Translations under genes and position numbers: made by a program
Notes under the pieces: model-generated
The model's input: the letters and a program-made list of their open reading frames with translations, nothing else
The model's database searches: none
Told to the model about the DNA's origin: nothing
Shown: positions 6,399 to 6,434 of the stretch, one piece after another
How the letters are laid out: the number at the start of each line of letters is the position of its first letter
Numbering within the stretch: the first letter of the stretch is position 1
Assembly: GCA_031411055.1 (NCBI GenBank)
Contig: JANOAI010000020.1
Span: 1 to 6,434 of the forward strand
Length of the DNA stretch: 6,434 nucleotides
Direction: 5' to 3'
Source of the DNA: JAIYDQ01 sp031411055
GTDB taxonomy: Bacteria > Planctomycetota > Planctomycetia > Pirellulales > Pirellulaceae

Positions 6399-6434
6399 AC
6401 CGCAACCATTTGGAATTTACTCGCTACACCTATT

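Noticed and set aside
5949..6409. Several overlapping frames on both strands after the DUF1501 gene
   Set aside because: They run through palindromic repeats, have repeat-derived composition (Arg/Pro/Gly-rich), and contain no recognisable domain or start signal.

Overview
The window looks like a chromosomal segment from a planctomycete, probably of the Pirellula/Rhodopirellula type. The main evidence is one large exported protein with the order PSCyt1 (cytochrome-like CxxCH) - PSCyt2/DUF1549 - PSD1/DUF1553, followed 35 bp later by a Tat-exported DUF1501 protein. This gene pair is multiplied many times in planctomycete genomes and is rare elsewhere. The assignment rests on recalled family architecture, not on a database search.

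Layout. Bases 1-165 hold no gene. Bases 166-304 are a palindromic element with 15-bp perfect outer arms; inside it sits a second hairpin (198-274) with 25-bp perfect arms carrying a GGTACC core. It abuts, and shares three bases (302-304) with, a second and larger near-palindrome at 302-660. The right end of that element coincides with the stop codon of a small minus-strand cupin gene (658-1014). A short divergent spacer separates the cupin from the large PSCyt/PSD1 gene (1103-4438), which is followed on the same strand by the DUF1501 gene (4474-5904). Bases 5905-6434 hold no convincing gene. They contain a weak hairpin/T-run, a dense cluster of CTCTCCC/GGGAGAG palindromes (6101-6226) and another long inverted repeat (6307-6398).

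How the genes may work together. The two plus-strand genes look like one transcription unit for two exported proteins: a Sec-exported protein with two CxxCH motifs (c-type haem attachment is plausible) and a Tat-exported DUF1501 protein with an alkaline-phosphatase/sulfatase-like sequence character. No biochemical function has been firmly established for this pair as far as I know; a role in periplasmic or cell-surface carbohydrate chemistry is a common guess and remains inference. The large protein also carries a glycine- and aromatic-rich beta-type insertion of about 175 residues (about 915-1090) inside its C-terminal region. The cupin is divergently oriented and may be unrelated.

I found no clearly new defence, CRISPR, toxin or biosynthetic system. 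The most unusual content is structural: palindromic, probably non-autonomous mobile elements clustered on both sides of an otherwise ordinary gene set, two of them apparently at the same TA/CTAG site at the cupin stop codon.
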